Source of the DNA: Aplidium turbinatum
Taxonomy: Eukaryota > Chordata > Ascidiacea > Aplousobranchia > Polyclinidae
Direction of reading: 5' to 3'
Length of the DNA stretch: 64,000 nucleotides
Assembly: GCA_918807975.1 (NCBI GenBank)
Contig: OU964934.1
Location: 2,914,001 to 2,978,000 of the forward strand
Shown here: positions 52,853 to 63,770 of the stretch, piece by piece
Layout: every line of letters starts with the position of its first letter
How positions within the stretch are numbered: the first letter of the stretch is position 1
The notes under the pieces: generated by a model
The model's input: the letters and a program-made list of their open reading frames with translations, nothing else
Told to the model about the DNA's origin: nothing
The model's database searches: none
Translations under genes and position numbers: made by a program

Positions 52853-54997
52853 TTAATCAACGTTAATCTAATATATTTGTGCCGTTTAATTGACTGCGTT
52901 CCTTTTTCGTTCCATACGTTTCAAAAATGAGTTGCGTGACACAATTGCAAACCTGTCGAGCAGTTCCTTAGCGAATTGCAGGATTTCCACCAGCGAAGTT
53001 TGGTGATGTTTCGTGTGACTTATTGTTGAATAAGGTAGACATTTCGCTATTATAAAGCGATGACATCACGATGATGGTGTTTTTATATTGTTTACTACCT
53101 TCGTATTGATAGACTTTGTCATCTTTTCATCGTTGGTGCCTTTTCAAGTTTCGGTGTATTCTTTGTGTCGAGTATCCCAAACTTAAATTTTCTCCCTACA
53201 TTGCTTGAGCTATGCAGCCAGTGAACCATTTGTGAACGCATATGCAATCATCTCCTCATCAATAATAATTAGCGTAGTTTAGAAATAATCCACCAGAGTC
53301 TGGTGGAACAATCCAAGGAGAAAATTTGCAGCTTGGCATGCATTAAGTTATGACGTTGCAGGGTATTTGTGTTTAATGTTATTGTGTCTTTATGCAGTTT
53401 AATTCACTAACTTGCTTCAAACACAATTCCGTCTAATTTTTTTCTGTCAAACATTTTTTCGCTGTTCGCCTTAATTCGTGATGTTTCCGTAACTTATTTG
53501 CCCGCATGAAGCATAGATCACAACATCCTATTCAGTGTTTCCATGGTTCAAATTCAAACCTGATTGTTCTGGATGTTCAGAGATTTGTAATTAATGAAAC
53601 TTTGAACCGTCATTGGTGTTGCACGCTTTCAACTGAAACACAATTATTGTTAACCTCGCCCACGCTTTGCAAATATGTGTTTGTCTTGTCGCGTACTGTG
53701 GAAGCCGTGTGATTATTTATTGTTACCGTCATTCATATACTGATTAGTTCAGAGTAAGATTAACTTTTGCAAAAAATTTTCTACCTGTATATATTTTTTT
53801 ATTTCTGTCCATTCTTGATACACAGTTTTGTTTTAGTGCCAGTTGTATTGATCGTAGATTAGTGATTACCTTTGTGTCCCACATCTTTTGATGTCTCTCC
53901 ACACAGTACGTTTCCTTTTGATCATGCGCTACGTATTGTACAAAATGTTGTTTATAGCTACAGATTTCTTATTTGGAGTTATCCGCCATTTACACATCTC
54001 AAGTTGGAAATACTTTGTCCGCATGGAGTTGTTGATGTAACAAATCGCGCCTTTAGTTTCGGGTTGCTCACACACCTATATGGCGCCTGTCAACATATAC
54101 CTGACCCCCCCCCCAAAAAAAAAAAAAACGACAAAAAATAATCACTCCAGTTTTCATATTACCCAAATTCGGTTCTGACAACTATATTGCATTATATCCA
54201 TGTCTTCCTTCTGACGTTTTAGTTGTTCGTGTGTTATAGTAGTAGGTTGCTTTTACACAATATGCTTTATTTAACTGTTGTTCCACATTAAACATTTGCT
54301 GTGATTATCTGTTTGCTTCAGCGGCATCCAATCTTCAGGGCGAACAACCGAATGAGGTGCATTTTAATGGACGAACGATGTCTGCTGCGGGGCAGATGGG
54401 CGTCGCTTTAAATATTCACTAAGGCCAAACGCTGCTGCCCAAGACGAGGCTCAAACAAGATTGGCATATGGGCGGTTTTAATGTCAAGTTTTAGAAATTT
54501 GACGTTTTTTTAATGGATTGTCAGGTTAAAATATGGCACTGTCCAACACCTTAGGCTATGGTAGAAAATAGACTACAGCGAATTGATTTATGAAACAATT
54601 TAAAATTCTGTCCCGTTTCAATGTTTTTGCAACGTGTAGGCCTACCACTGAAACTCAAAATGGTCTGCCAAATGCATTGCCGTTAAAATCGCCTGTTTGA
54701 GCCTCATTTTGTCCGACAGCGTTTGACTTCCAGTCCAGATGCTATTATGGAGGTGTCCATGGGCTCACACGGTGAGGCCGACCTTCCAATTTCAATCAAT
54801 AGCTTTAGGCCGGGGTAGCTGAAACACAGCCAGAGCAAGTCAAGTTGATTCCATTATTATTGTAGGTCAGTTTGGAACAAAATATTTCAACCTAAATTTC
54901 TTGTCTTCATTTCGCTTTGAAATAGAAAGACTCGGTTTTTATGAACTGGAAATGTTAACGAAACCTTTGATACCGTAGCAACTTTAATTACAATTAG
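52853..54997. other. 3' flank of PLEKHA8, no gene recognised
   Basis: Includes the PLEKHA8 3' UTR, whose end I could not place. A C9 tract next to an A-rich run lies at 54107-54140. No coding exon, RNA gene or classified repeat was recognised. Confidence 0.45.
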
Positions 54998-56035
54998 AGA
55001 GCGTTCAAATATTACGTAACGCTGTTTTTCCGAATTTTTGACCCCCCTCCCCCATGTGACGCCAACGTAACGTTTTTGTCAGCCCCCCTCCCCCACGTGA
55101 CGCTTTTCCATTACAAAGCCCGTTTTGCCAGTTTATATCAAAATTATGACGTGGAAACAAGTGCTGATAATATATTTTGGTTTGTATAAGCTTACGTTTG
55201 AGACATGAAATTTTAGCTATATTTTTTTTTTTGGAATTAAAACGTTATGTACCTACTGAAAACGTTTAGTAGCCCACCGTCCAAAATGTTTCGATCCAAA
55301 CCTTTCATTGTTTGGTTATGTATTGAAAGAAACATCACAAAAGCGCAAAAGAAACCGCAAGGAAAGCTAAGCATCTTCGAATGGGGTCATCAATGCTTCA
55401 AAAATGTTTCTATATATTGGAGCAGTACTCTCGCTTGTGTGGTTCGAACTTGGTGCATAATTGTCTTCTTCAGACTCGCACGTATGAATGTCTTCTACCT
55501 GTTGAGAGGTTTGTGTCAAAGTCGTTTGCTTCTTAATGAACATCTGTAGGCCTAGGCCAGTGCTATTCAACCGGGTATACTGTATACCCAAGTGTATACC
55601 AGATCGAAACTAGGGTATAGAGCTGGAGAAGGGTATACAGCTTAGATCTGTGATAGTAGAAGTCACAACAGAGACAGCAATTGGCATATTTGTAAACTTT
55701 TAACCGGACCTACTGGTGTGCAGTTATTACTCGCCAACCTGCTTTGTGCTTTTGAAACAGATACGCTCGAATATACTTCGCGAACAATTAGGGGCATTTT
55801 ACACTGCACGGAGACCCAAGGGCTTCCAAGTTTCGTGACATTTTCTGGATTGCACAATTGGCATACTTGGCGTCGATTTTTGATCGTTTGAACCAAGTGA
55901 AGATCAGTCTTCAAGGGAGAGGGGGTGATATATTTCGGTCAACTAGCAAGATCAATGCGCTGAAGATGAAAATTGCACTCTGGAAAGAGAATGCTTTGTC
56001 GAGGAACTTCAATGAGGCCGAGTAGTGGCCGAGTG

Positions 56036-56335
56036 GTTAGCGCGCAGTGGCAGTGGCCGAGTGGTTAGCGCGTTGGGCTCGCAGTCGAGAGCCTGCATGT
56101 TCGACTCCAGCCACCCGCACTTGCTGTTGTTTCTCTGGGCAAGAAACTTTACGATAATTGCCTCTACCCAGTGATCGATTTCGAGTAATGGGTAGTACCA
56201 AATTTAAGTCATAAGTAGAGTAGACAACCGGAAACAGACATTGCCGTCGGCTGCAGCGTGGGTCAGGTGTACGTCGGAAGGCGTACACCGATGCATAGCG
56301 CTCAAGTCCGCTTTCCCGCAATGCAGGATAAAGAT
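56036..56335 (+). repeat. tRNA-derived SINE, family A, with repeated head
   Basis: ggccgagtggttagcgcg (A box) occurs twice within 35 bp, then gggctcgcagtcgagagcct and the B box tgttcgactcc, then the body shared with 284-573, ending gcaggataaaga. It splits a hAT remnant. Confidence 0.82.
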
Positions 56336-56426
56336 AAACCAAAACAAACAAATGACTTTCCTGTATTAAGTCAATACCGTACATGAGTCTAGCTGGGAGT
56401 TTGAGGACATTTCTACTGAAGATAAC

Positions 56427-56816
56427 TTGTCTGCCCTTGTTGTTGGTCACCTGAAATTACCTGCCGACAATTTGACTACGTATTTTCTTGAAGATAACGA
56501 CCAATGTCTGGAAGCAAACTCGTGGGTTATCCAACCATTTAATGAAGAACCAACTGAGGATGAGGAATTATTGGAACTACGGGCTGATTTAAATCAAAAA
56601 TACTCATTGCGAGAAGTGGATTACACAGAATGTTGGGTTTCTCTTCTTGAATTTCCCGAATACAAAAATCTCGCGCAAAAAGCCATTGATGTCTTGGTGC
56701 AGATGCCTACCACTTATTTGTGTGAAGAAGGACTTTCCAGTCTTGTCGAGATCAAGTCAAACAAACGAAACTCGATACTTGACATTGATTCTTTAATGCG
56801 GGGAAAAATAGAGTAA
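56427..56816 (+). pseudogene. hAT transposase C-terminal remnant
   Basis: 130 open codons. SWVIQPFNEEPTEDEELLEL, VDYTECWVSLLEFPEYKNLA then TYLCEEGLSSLVEIKSNKRN, the dimerisation region of ZBED5/FAM200-type transposases, ending at a stop. The N-terminal and catalytic parts are cut off by the SINE and by decay. Confidence 0.78.
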
Positions 56817-57355
56817 GAGCTAACACCACGTTATGTCCAACTTGCCGAAACAATGTAACAACAAGCTGCCATTAAATCAACTTCAATTTTGACGTTTTTT
56901 GCACGGGTAGTTTCTTGTGCCCAGTTCAAGACTACTATAATCACTTTAACAAACAATTAAATAATTATTAGTTTTTTTTACTTCCTGTGCACAATTAAAC
57001 ATTGCTATTTGTGAGGTGCCGGTATACGAGTAGGCTAAGTATAGTAGTAAGTTGCTATACTGTAAGAATGCTGCCTTGCAATTTCGCAATGCAAGGTTTT
57101 AAGCACTTAGAACCTGTATGGAATCCCGTAGTTGATACTTGATAGAGATTTTGTTGGTGCTGAATAGGTGCTGTTGGATAGTCCTATGATTTCAGCTTAA
57201 TTTAGTATCCAAACGACGATACCAGCCAGCACAAACTACCGTAGCCTACTCGTAAGCGTTACGTAACGTTTTGCTTGAACCCCTCCCCCCCGATGTGACG
57301 CTTTTCATAAACCCCCCTCCCCCTCGATAGCGTTACGCAATATTTGAACGGTCCC

Positions 57356-57903
57356 TTAAAGGAAATTTTTATTGCAGCACAGACTTGCAGTTATGCACCA
57401 ACACGTCATCATATAGCATCTTTTGCTTAGACTTCTTGTGATCATCTTCTTACATTTATTGCGCAAGCGTTTCTACTCCCAACCCATTAGCTAATGCTAC
57501 TAGAGATCCAATCACCAGAGAGCAGCACTTTTAAAAACAAACCAGGACTTGGAAGACGCCATGTAATTGTATTTCAATTAGTTGCAGCTCAAGAAAGATT
57601 TTGGAACAAAACAGACGATTTTAGACTCATACAAGTACACAGTGAAATAGAGTTTGCATTGGAACATCACCAAGCGATAAGCCATCATGAGATGTGACAG
57701 TCAGACAGTTACCATGAACTGGTGCGAATAAATTAAAGAAATCCCACCGGCAAACCGTAGGTTTCACAAATATCGCAAACAACAATCGAAACTAAACTGA
57801 TCGAATGCACAACATTAGATGGAATTAAGAAAAAAAAATAAACCAAATTTGCAAATCTATTTGATGCACCAAGGCACCGTTGCGTGACGTGATTATCAAC
57901 ATA
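57356..57903. other. no gene recognised
   Basis: A 67-codon frame at 57494-57697 has no recognised motif. No repeat family was assigned. Confidence 0.4.
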
Positions 57904-58731
57904 CAGTAGAACTTGGTTAATCCGGATTCGGTTAACCCGGATCTTCGCCTAATCCGGATGAAACTGGAAGTACAAATGATTTGTAATCTTTTTCTTAAGA
58001 AACAGCTTCGGATTATCCGGATTATTTAATCCGGATCTTCGCCTATTCCGGACAAAAGTTGCGCTTTCTCTATCGCTTTATCCGGATTTTCCAGACAGTT
58101 TTGCCATTTTATGCTAAAACGTAACGTGGCTTATTGCGAGAAATTTCTTATCTATTGTTCCGTTAATGTGACGCAATAAATTATTGCGGATTTCTTCTTT
58201 TCATGAACAGTAATCCCTCCTAACGCAAAAATTCCTGCGCAAATGCCCAAACTCGTACTGTAACTTGAAAAGATGTCAGTGGAATTTTCGGCGGTATGTC
58301 GGTGATGTTTTTCCAATAGAAGACTTTGTTTGACCGTGATTTTTTGTAAGTTTTCTAAAGAAACTCGTCCTCCGTAACTGTTTTCAAAAGTTTTGAGTGA
58401 CTACAGATTATTCCTACACGCATGTCTGAAGATATAACTTTGGCCAGTGTGTTCTTGCGTTAGACGCAGAGTCTACAAATACAATTGTTTTACATGCATA
58501 GGCTACTGCATTTCAAAAGAACTCTTATCACCGGGTCGCTAATATGGTGATCGCGCGTCTAGGAATTGGCAGATGACGACACTAATGCGTTCAATTTCGG
58601 TGATTTTTACCGATACCCTTCTATCTAGGTAACGTCAGGCTTGATAGAACTGTCATCGGTTAATCCGGATCTTCGCCTAATCCGGATGGAATCGCCGGTC
58701 AAATCGAATCCGGATTAACCGAGTTCTACTG
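57904..58731. mobile_element. pogo/Tigger-type non-autonomous element
   Basis: Termini cagtagaacttggttaatcc and ggattaaccgagttctactg with a TA on each side (57902-57903, 58732-58733), as for pogo-like Tc1/mariner elements. Both ends carry repeats of atcttcgcctaatccggat. No transposase was seen. Confidence 0.82.
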
Positions 58732-59065
58732 TATATCGCAAAACTATTGGCAGCGTTAAAATATCCCAAAATTAACAGAAAATTAAAAAAGCTTAAATTT
58801 TCTTACTGCGCCAATTCTGTCCTGAAAGTAACGGCAAGTTGCAAATGAAGATTTAGAACAATACACCATTGTCTGGGTGAGCACGCACGAGAACACAAAA
58901 CAGTGTTTGGCAAAGAAGCTTTTTATAATATAAATAAATACTTTTCAACAAATGCGTAATTTATCTAAAGACAGTATTGCCTATTTTAACAGGAATCATA
59001 GATGACCCCAGTAAACGCATTGGACAATCACGAACAGGTAAAGTAATCGCGTGGCATTAATGAGT
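58732..59065. other. 3' flank of UBE2O
   Basis: Presumably the 3' UTR and intergenic DNA of the minus-strand UBE2O gene. No clear polyadenylation hexamer on - was picked out. Confidence 0.4.
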
Positions 59066-59575
59066 TCAATTATTATTCAAAAACGTGCAGCTTTTAGCAA
59101 TTTCATTCAGTCGTTCCAATTTACACCTGAGACTAAGCTGCACGCCTTTAGACAAGGGGTACAGGGGGAATCCCACATCAAACCCTGCCCGCCCCTGGCT
59201 AGAGCAGGTGGGCTTGGCATCATCTGTGGCAACGAGGTCAGAAGACGTTGTGTCATGGTTGAGTGCATCCGTGACGTCCGCAGAAGGTATTGTGACATCA
59301 TCAGCGTGGTTGTCTGGGAAACCGGCAACGTTGGTGTCGCTGCTCGGCAACAAGGTGACGTCATCAACATAATTTGGCGGTTGTGTGACGTCAGTGCAAC
59401 GTTGGAGTGGATTAGGTCTGTTGATGCTGTCACTTTCGGACAGCTTTAAAATCAAGTTTATCCGTGAAATAAAGTTTTGAACTTTGACCTTGCACAAGTC
59501 ACGTGCCAGGTTTGGAAAAGCGAGAGAAGGGGATTGGATAAGTGATGTCATGTGCTCAACCAAGCGTAAAACGAC
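59066..59575 (-). CDS. UBE2O: UBE2O last exon
   Basis: [20 protein letters not shown] through [18 protein letters not shown] and a stop. Acceptor gtcgttacag. The open frame extends further upstream, but alignment with human VVQSMTQLVRRPP and phase place the exon start at 59575. The GFPLxPLSKG motif matches the human C-terminus. Confidence 0.9.
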   Translation of the reverse strand, partial: VVLRLVEHMTSLIQSPSLAFPNLARDLCKVKVQNFISRINLILKLSESDSINRPNPLQRCTDVTQPPNYVDDVTLLPSSDTNVAGFPDNHADDVTIPSADVTDALNHDTTSSDLVATDDAKPTCSSQGRAGFDVGFPLYPLSKGVQLSLRCKLERLNEIAKSCTFLNNN

Positions 59576-62500
59576 CTGTAACGACACCAGGCGGAAAGCA
59601 TGAAACATTTTGAAATTTTTTCGATTGAAGCAACAAACTTCAATAATCTCTTGTGGAGAGCTGTGCGTCCTCATACGAACAAACACTTACTCACCATCTC
59701 GTTGTAACAGCGACTGTTTTCGGATCCTTCCGAGATGGTGCGATGACTTTCATAACCTGCTTCGTTGTAGTAAGGTTCGGAATTAAGAATTAGACCTGTC
59801 CAAACAAGACTTGTTCATTATTACGCAAAAATCATAGCAAACATTAGGATCACATAAAGTTTGACTCACTATCAATTCAACAACCGATGGAAATGGTGCA
59901 GGTTACAGGTTTATGAACGACCGAACCGAAATATACATGTAATGAGACATGTAAAGAAATTTAAGACAAAAAAATCTGCTACTACAGCAATAACTGACCA
60001 ATGAAAGGCTGCTTCCAAAACACCATAACTAATTAACTATGCATTTCAACTTTATCAGTGTTTGAATTGCAATATGAAGCGTTGACTGTAATGTAAAGCA
60101 TACCTTGAATTGAAAGCAAAACTTGAAACAAGTTGGAATTTTCCGTCCACTTTTCGCTTCCCTGTTTAACAACAATAAAATTACGTCACAGAAGTATAAA
60201 GTTGGAGTGCTTTGTCTATGTCTAGGGATTGAACATATAAAAGAAGGCAAGTTGCCATTATCCCAGTCTACAAACCAGTCCTTATTTCCATCGATTCAAC
60301 ATCTTCAAACGTTGTGTTAGAAGAAAGGTTCAAAAAGAAATAGTGATTGGAAATGCAAGAGGTACACCTAAAAAACATGTGACGGAATAGGGAAGAATAT
60401 GACGATGCAGGACAACTCTGATAAATCGGGATGACATCTCTATCAGCAGATGAATAATGATGATACTCGTTAATTTTTGATTTCTTTTTCAAAGTCGAAA
60501 ATCTATTGTATTGTGTAATCTACATAACGTGTAGTCTTGTCTGAGCTCTAAGACAAAAAACAGTTAATTTAGTTTTCACAAAATTAACGCCCACCTTTCC
60601 CGACCAAGTACCCAGCAGGCTGATGCAGACTGTTCCATCAACGTAAAGATTCGGGTTGAGTCGACTGGAGTAGGAGATGTAGTGGATGCGTGGAGGTGAT
60701 TCAGGATAATCTCCCGGAAGTTGGGCGTCAAAAAGAAAGATGCCGTTTTCATATGGAGTCTGGGGAGGACCTTCAATGAGGATTGATAGAAGATCCTGGA
60801 GGAACAATGCAACATCACAACGATCATCCGGCGAGAGGAGGAGGAGGCAAAGACACGTTTTAACAACCAGCTTAGTGATAACCACAAAAAATTGCAAGAA
60901 CTCCACTTCCTTAGGAAATCCTCTATCAAGACATATTGTAGAAAAAAGTACGTAAAAAATTAAGATAAGAGACTGTTTTCACCTATAACTAGCAGAGCCT
61001 TTTTACTTTATAATATACAATGCTACACATAAACGCCATGAGCTTCAATGCAGAGTCAAGCCAACAGGATGACCAACGCACCATTCTATCATCATAAGTC
61101 TTCACATATATTCCAGCAGGCAGCGAAGCTCGTAAAAGATTCAAGTCCTTCCGCAAAGCCTTGACAAACTGCTTCATTTGTTTAGGAATGAACTCAGTAG
61201 CAGCGTATATGTGGTTGGCAGGAACAGCCTCTTCCGAGAAGAACTGCTGTCTCGCTGGAACGGCTACGAAAAACAAGGAGCTAAAGTTTTATATGATACT
61301 GTATTATCACATCAGTTTTCGATAAAAATTGTTTTTCCAAACTTTGAAGCCACAAAAGAAAAGTTACTCACCAGAAAGAGCATTTTGTTGGTCTTCAACG
61401 GGAAACGCGTTATCTTCCACAACGTTTTCTACTACCTCGTCCTCACAAGAGTTTGTGTCTACAGGAGCAGATTGTTCGTTGCTGATGACTTCCAAGGCGC
61501 CATCAATCATGGAGTTTATCGTTGCCTGGGCAACCATCCCCGAGTGGATATCCTCCGGAGAGGCCTCTAGTGAATTATTGAGATTAGAAGGTTCGTCACT
61601 TGCTGGCGTGGCATCGGCAGCAAGTGGAACTCCTTCTCTTGGAAGGTCGAGATTAACACTCGGATGTGAGCCATCAGAGGAGCCTCCATTCGCCTCCGAG
61701 TCCGTCCACCATCCCGATATATCATCCGGAGTGTCCTCGCAAGAGCTCTCCATAGAACTGTCTCCAATGTCCGGATCAATAAGAAACACTTCCTGCAAAA
61801 GCGACAAATAATTACAAATTTTCGACGTTATAAAGACGTTAGGCTGCCGAGAATTTCCGTTGAACACGGCTACACATAGAGAACTCTATCTCATTATCGT
61901 GGTAAGGCAAATCCCTTTCCACGAATCGGTTGAGCGGATGTGAACATAATGCATCATTGTTCTTACTTGCGGATACACCAGAGTCTCGCTCTCATCACTC
62001 CATTTCACCAGCAACTTCCCGTCAGTTGTCACCCTCAACAGCTCTCCAATCACTTGGCCCCACGACACCATCGCGCTGTCTTCCACTTGCAAGCGAAGGA
62101 TTATGTCCGAGACCCGAAAAGTGAAGTCTGGGTGGTCAATGACGTCATATTCACTCAACTGAAAGTAAACAAAAGGTTTTACTGTAAGAGAGATAAAGAT
62201 TCCCACAATCCATCCATGCAACTGTTGCATGGCCCAATTGATTCATCTCCAGAGAACACAAAAAAAATCTTACGTCTTACCGAAAAAAAAGTTTTCTTCG
62301 CTTTGTACAGCACAAAAATCGTGATGAAGTTGCACAATACAAATCCATCAAATTTGTACAAAGCCACGTTTCAATGACATGACACTGAACTGGCGGTTGC
62401 CGACACGTCATAATCACTGTCAATATTCCTAGCCTCGATTTGTGTAAGCATCTGTTGGTATGTGCACGGTTATGGCCTTATTAAACTACCGCACAGTGGG

Positions 62501-63417
62501 CTACATGTTACAGTAAGGTCGAAGTCTGTGTATGCCAAGTCCACATCCAATGTCAACGTGGCTCATTGTTATGATAAAGTAGCGCACAGTAAATCAATTG
62601 TAAGCTACAGATGACCGCTCACCTCTTCGGTATTCAGGACTTCAACTATTTTTTCGTTGTCGTGATGCTTGAACCACTGCACAGTTACCATCCGATTCTC
62701 GTTATTGGCGGTCATGACCAGTCCATACCGGTCTGCTTGTGCTGTCAATCAAAGCACAGTTGAAAATAGTGGTAAGTCCACAAACCTAAATAAATACTGC
62801 GTCCGCAATTTTCACGCCTAGGAAAATCGTGTTTTACGTTGATATTACTATAACGTGTAAGATAAACCCGCATACCAAGGGGTTACAAAAAACTGGCAAA
62901 ACAACTCGGTAACGGTTGTTTTTAGCGTGAAGCATTCTGTCGCCAGAAATTATAATCTCGCAAATAATAAAGGAAGTTTTCTTCGCAAGACATTGACTTT
63001 GAAGGTAGATGGGAAGAGGAAGCGGGGACGTCTAAAAGAACATGGCAAGAACAGGTGAAGAATGAGGCAGACAAAGTTGGATTGAAGAAAGATGCAATGG
63101 ACAGAATGAGAGTAAAGGCAATTGCTGCAAGGAAAGAATCGGCCACCCCCACTAGTGGGGACAAAACTGAATTTGGATGATGATGATAAGTAGAAGACAG
63201 CGCATTAAAGAATCAAAAATGACCATTTTAAAAATTGCCTGAGCCTGCTCCCACAAACCCACCTTCTCCCTCCCGGACAACAAAGTCCCCAGGACAGAAA
63301 TCATGGTCGTCAACATGGTGGGCAGGTATCAGGTCGACTCCAGGTGTCCATGTGGTAGTACCATCCTGCCACTCAACGTTGGTGGATGAATGGGTACAGC
63401 ACACTTCGATGGTCGCA
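59066..63417 (-). CDS. UBE2O: UBE2O, E2/E3 hybrid ubiquitin-conjugating enzyme (C-terminal nine exons)
   Basis: Exons on -: 63263-63417, 62623-62741, 61967-62158, 61372-61792, 61082-61263, 60595-60795, 60104-60161, 59695-59795, 59066-59575, about 645 residues in all. Human UBE2O has 1292, so the N-terminal half lies beyond the window. The enzyme ubiquitylates unassembled proteins such as orphan ribosomal subunits. Visible parts are the CR2 beta-rich region, an acidic linker and the UBC domain with catalytic Cys in [12 protein letters not shown] (60625-60627), NPNLY replacing the usual HPN, and the C-terminal [10 protein letters not shown] motif. All splice phases agree. The linker is short and lacks the coiled coil of vertebrate UBE2O. 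It runs toward PLEKHA8 on the opposite strand. Confidence 0.94.
59695..59795 (-). CDS. UBE2O: UBE2O exon, NEPYYNEAG region
   Basis: [20 protein letters not shown] then [13 protein letters not shown]. It matches human [19 protein letters not shown] and ENSRCYNEM. Acceptor gtttggacag, donor atg/gtgagt. Confidence 0.93.
60104..60161 (-). CDS. UBE2O: UBE2O micro-exon, UBC alpha-2 region
   Basis: Only 58 bp: [19 protein letters not shown]. It matches human GTERWTSKSSLLQVLISIQ and joins GTWSGK to GLILNSEP in phase. Acceptor gttaaacag, donor aag/gtatgc. Found by homology, because it is too short to stand out as an open frame. Confidence 0.92.
60595..60795 (-). CDS. UBE2O: UBE2O catalytic exon
   Basis: 67 codons: [60 protein letters not shown]. 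It carries the active-site Cys. Acceptor ttcctccag, donor aaag/gtgggc. Confidence 0.96.
61082..61263 (-). CDS. UBE2O: UBE2O UBC N-terminal helix exon
   Basis: [20 protein letters not shown] through [18 protein letters not shown]. It matches human FAPSNHSFKKIEFQ and LLATSLPEGIMVKTFEDRM. Acceptor ttttcgtag, donor atg/gtgcgt. Confidence 0.92.
61372..61792 (-). CDS. UBE2O: UBE2O acidic linker exon
   Basis: 140 codons rich in Asp, Glu and Ser ([33 protein letters not shown]). It corresponds to the human EIEESDYDSVEGSTSG and SDSWETDNG region. No heptad coiled coil follows. Acceptor ttttgcag, donor ctg/gtgagt. Confidence 0.88.
61967..62158 (-). CDS. UBE2O: UBE2O CR2 exon
   Basis: 64 codons: [20 protein letters not shown] through [20 protein letters not shown] and SETLVYPQ. 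It matches human VSVYDIADHPDFRFRTTDIV and KTIILPQ. Both intron phases are 0. Confidence 0.95.
62623..62741 (-). CDS. UBE2O: UBE2O CR2 exon
   Basis: [20 protein letters not shown] then [19 protein letters not shown]. It matches human YGVVQSGDHIGRTCMVKWFK. Acceptor gattgacag, donor gag/gtgagc. Confidence 0.93.
62905..63190 (+). mobile_element. 3' end of a non-LTR retrotransposon
   Basis: On +, GKRKRGRL and, one frame on, [20 protein letters not shown] then MDRMRVKAI...[11 protein letters not shown] and a stop. It is followed by tgatgatgatgat. It resembles the C-terminal RGRPKKTW...DRxxWR tail and simple-repeat 3' end of RTE/CR1-type LINEs. One frameshift; 5' truncated. In a UBE2O intron, antisense. 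Confidence 0.62.
63263..63417 (-). CDS. UBE2O: UBE2O exon, first visible
   Basis: [20 protein letters not shown] then [20 protein letters not shown]. It matches human VAVEVVTTMTSADVMWQDGS and [19 protein letters not shown]. It starts in phase 2 after attttccag, so an upstream exon exists. I did not find it before the edge of the window. Confidence 0.94.
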
Positions 63418-63770
63418 CTGGAAAATCAAATGTGAGAACTGAAGCTATTTGTAATGTTATTGCATGCGAAACGACAGAAACAGGATTCCCAATGTCGTGT
63501 AATTTGCGTTGTATGCTGCAGTAGAAACTCTTGCCGCGTTCCACGCATAATGCCTTTGGCCAACGCAACTGTTCAGTTGGCGCTCCCACTCTGTTTACTT
63601 GCTTGTTATGTTGAGGTGCGGTTCAGGTTGATAATCTTATTGTCTGAAGTACTAAGCTTAATGCATTTGTTTATATTTATTTAGATGTTCCATTTAGTTT
63701 GTTAAAGCTAATATAAGCTTGCGTAATAAAGTATGTATTAGTTCACGACAATTTAACAAACTAATTGAAG
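63418..63770. other. UBE2O intron and possible LTR region
   Basis: No exon was recognised. The stretch directly precedes a gag-like fossil and may include its LTR and leader, but no second LTR is available for comparison. Confidence 0.35.

Larger units (their letters stand above)
55559..56830 (+). mobile_element. hAT (ZBED5/FAM200-like) remnant split by a SINE
   Basis: The left end is cagtgctattcaaccggg. TSKINALKMKIALWKENALS (about 55940-56010) lies before the SINE, and transposase C-terminal sequence (56427-56816) after it. The right terminus was not identified. Same broad group as the hAT at 4329-5507, but a different family. Confidence 0.7.
54998..57355. mobile_element. gttcaaatattacgtaacg MITE pair enclosing a hAT remnant
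   Basis: The left end gagcgttcaaatattacgta is answered by tacgcaatatttgaacggtc at the right. Inside each end are cccccctcccccatgtgacg-type blocks. This layout is known from small MITEs with nearly identical ends in many invertebrates. Here a hAT remnant plus SINE (55559 to about 56830) lies between. No exact target duplication was read. Confidence 0.55.

Noticed and set aside
56045-56110. A functional tRNA gene
   Set aside because: The A and B boxes are present, but the head is duplicated, there is no proper acceptor stem, and it is fused to a dispersed SINE body.
59051-59449. 132-codon frame on the + strand
   Set aside because: It is the antisense shadow of the last UBE2O exon.
61329-61811. 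160-codon frame on the + strand
   Set aside because: It is the shadow of the acidic linker exon of UBE2O, which is supported by homology and splice phase on the minus strand.
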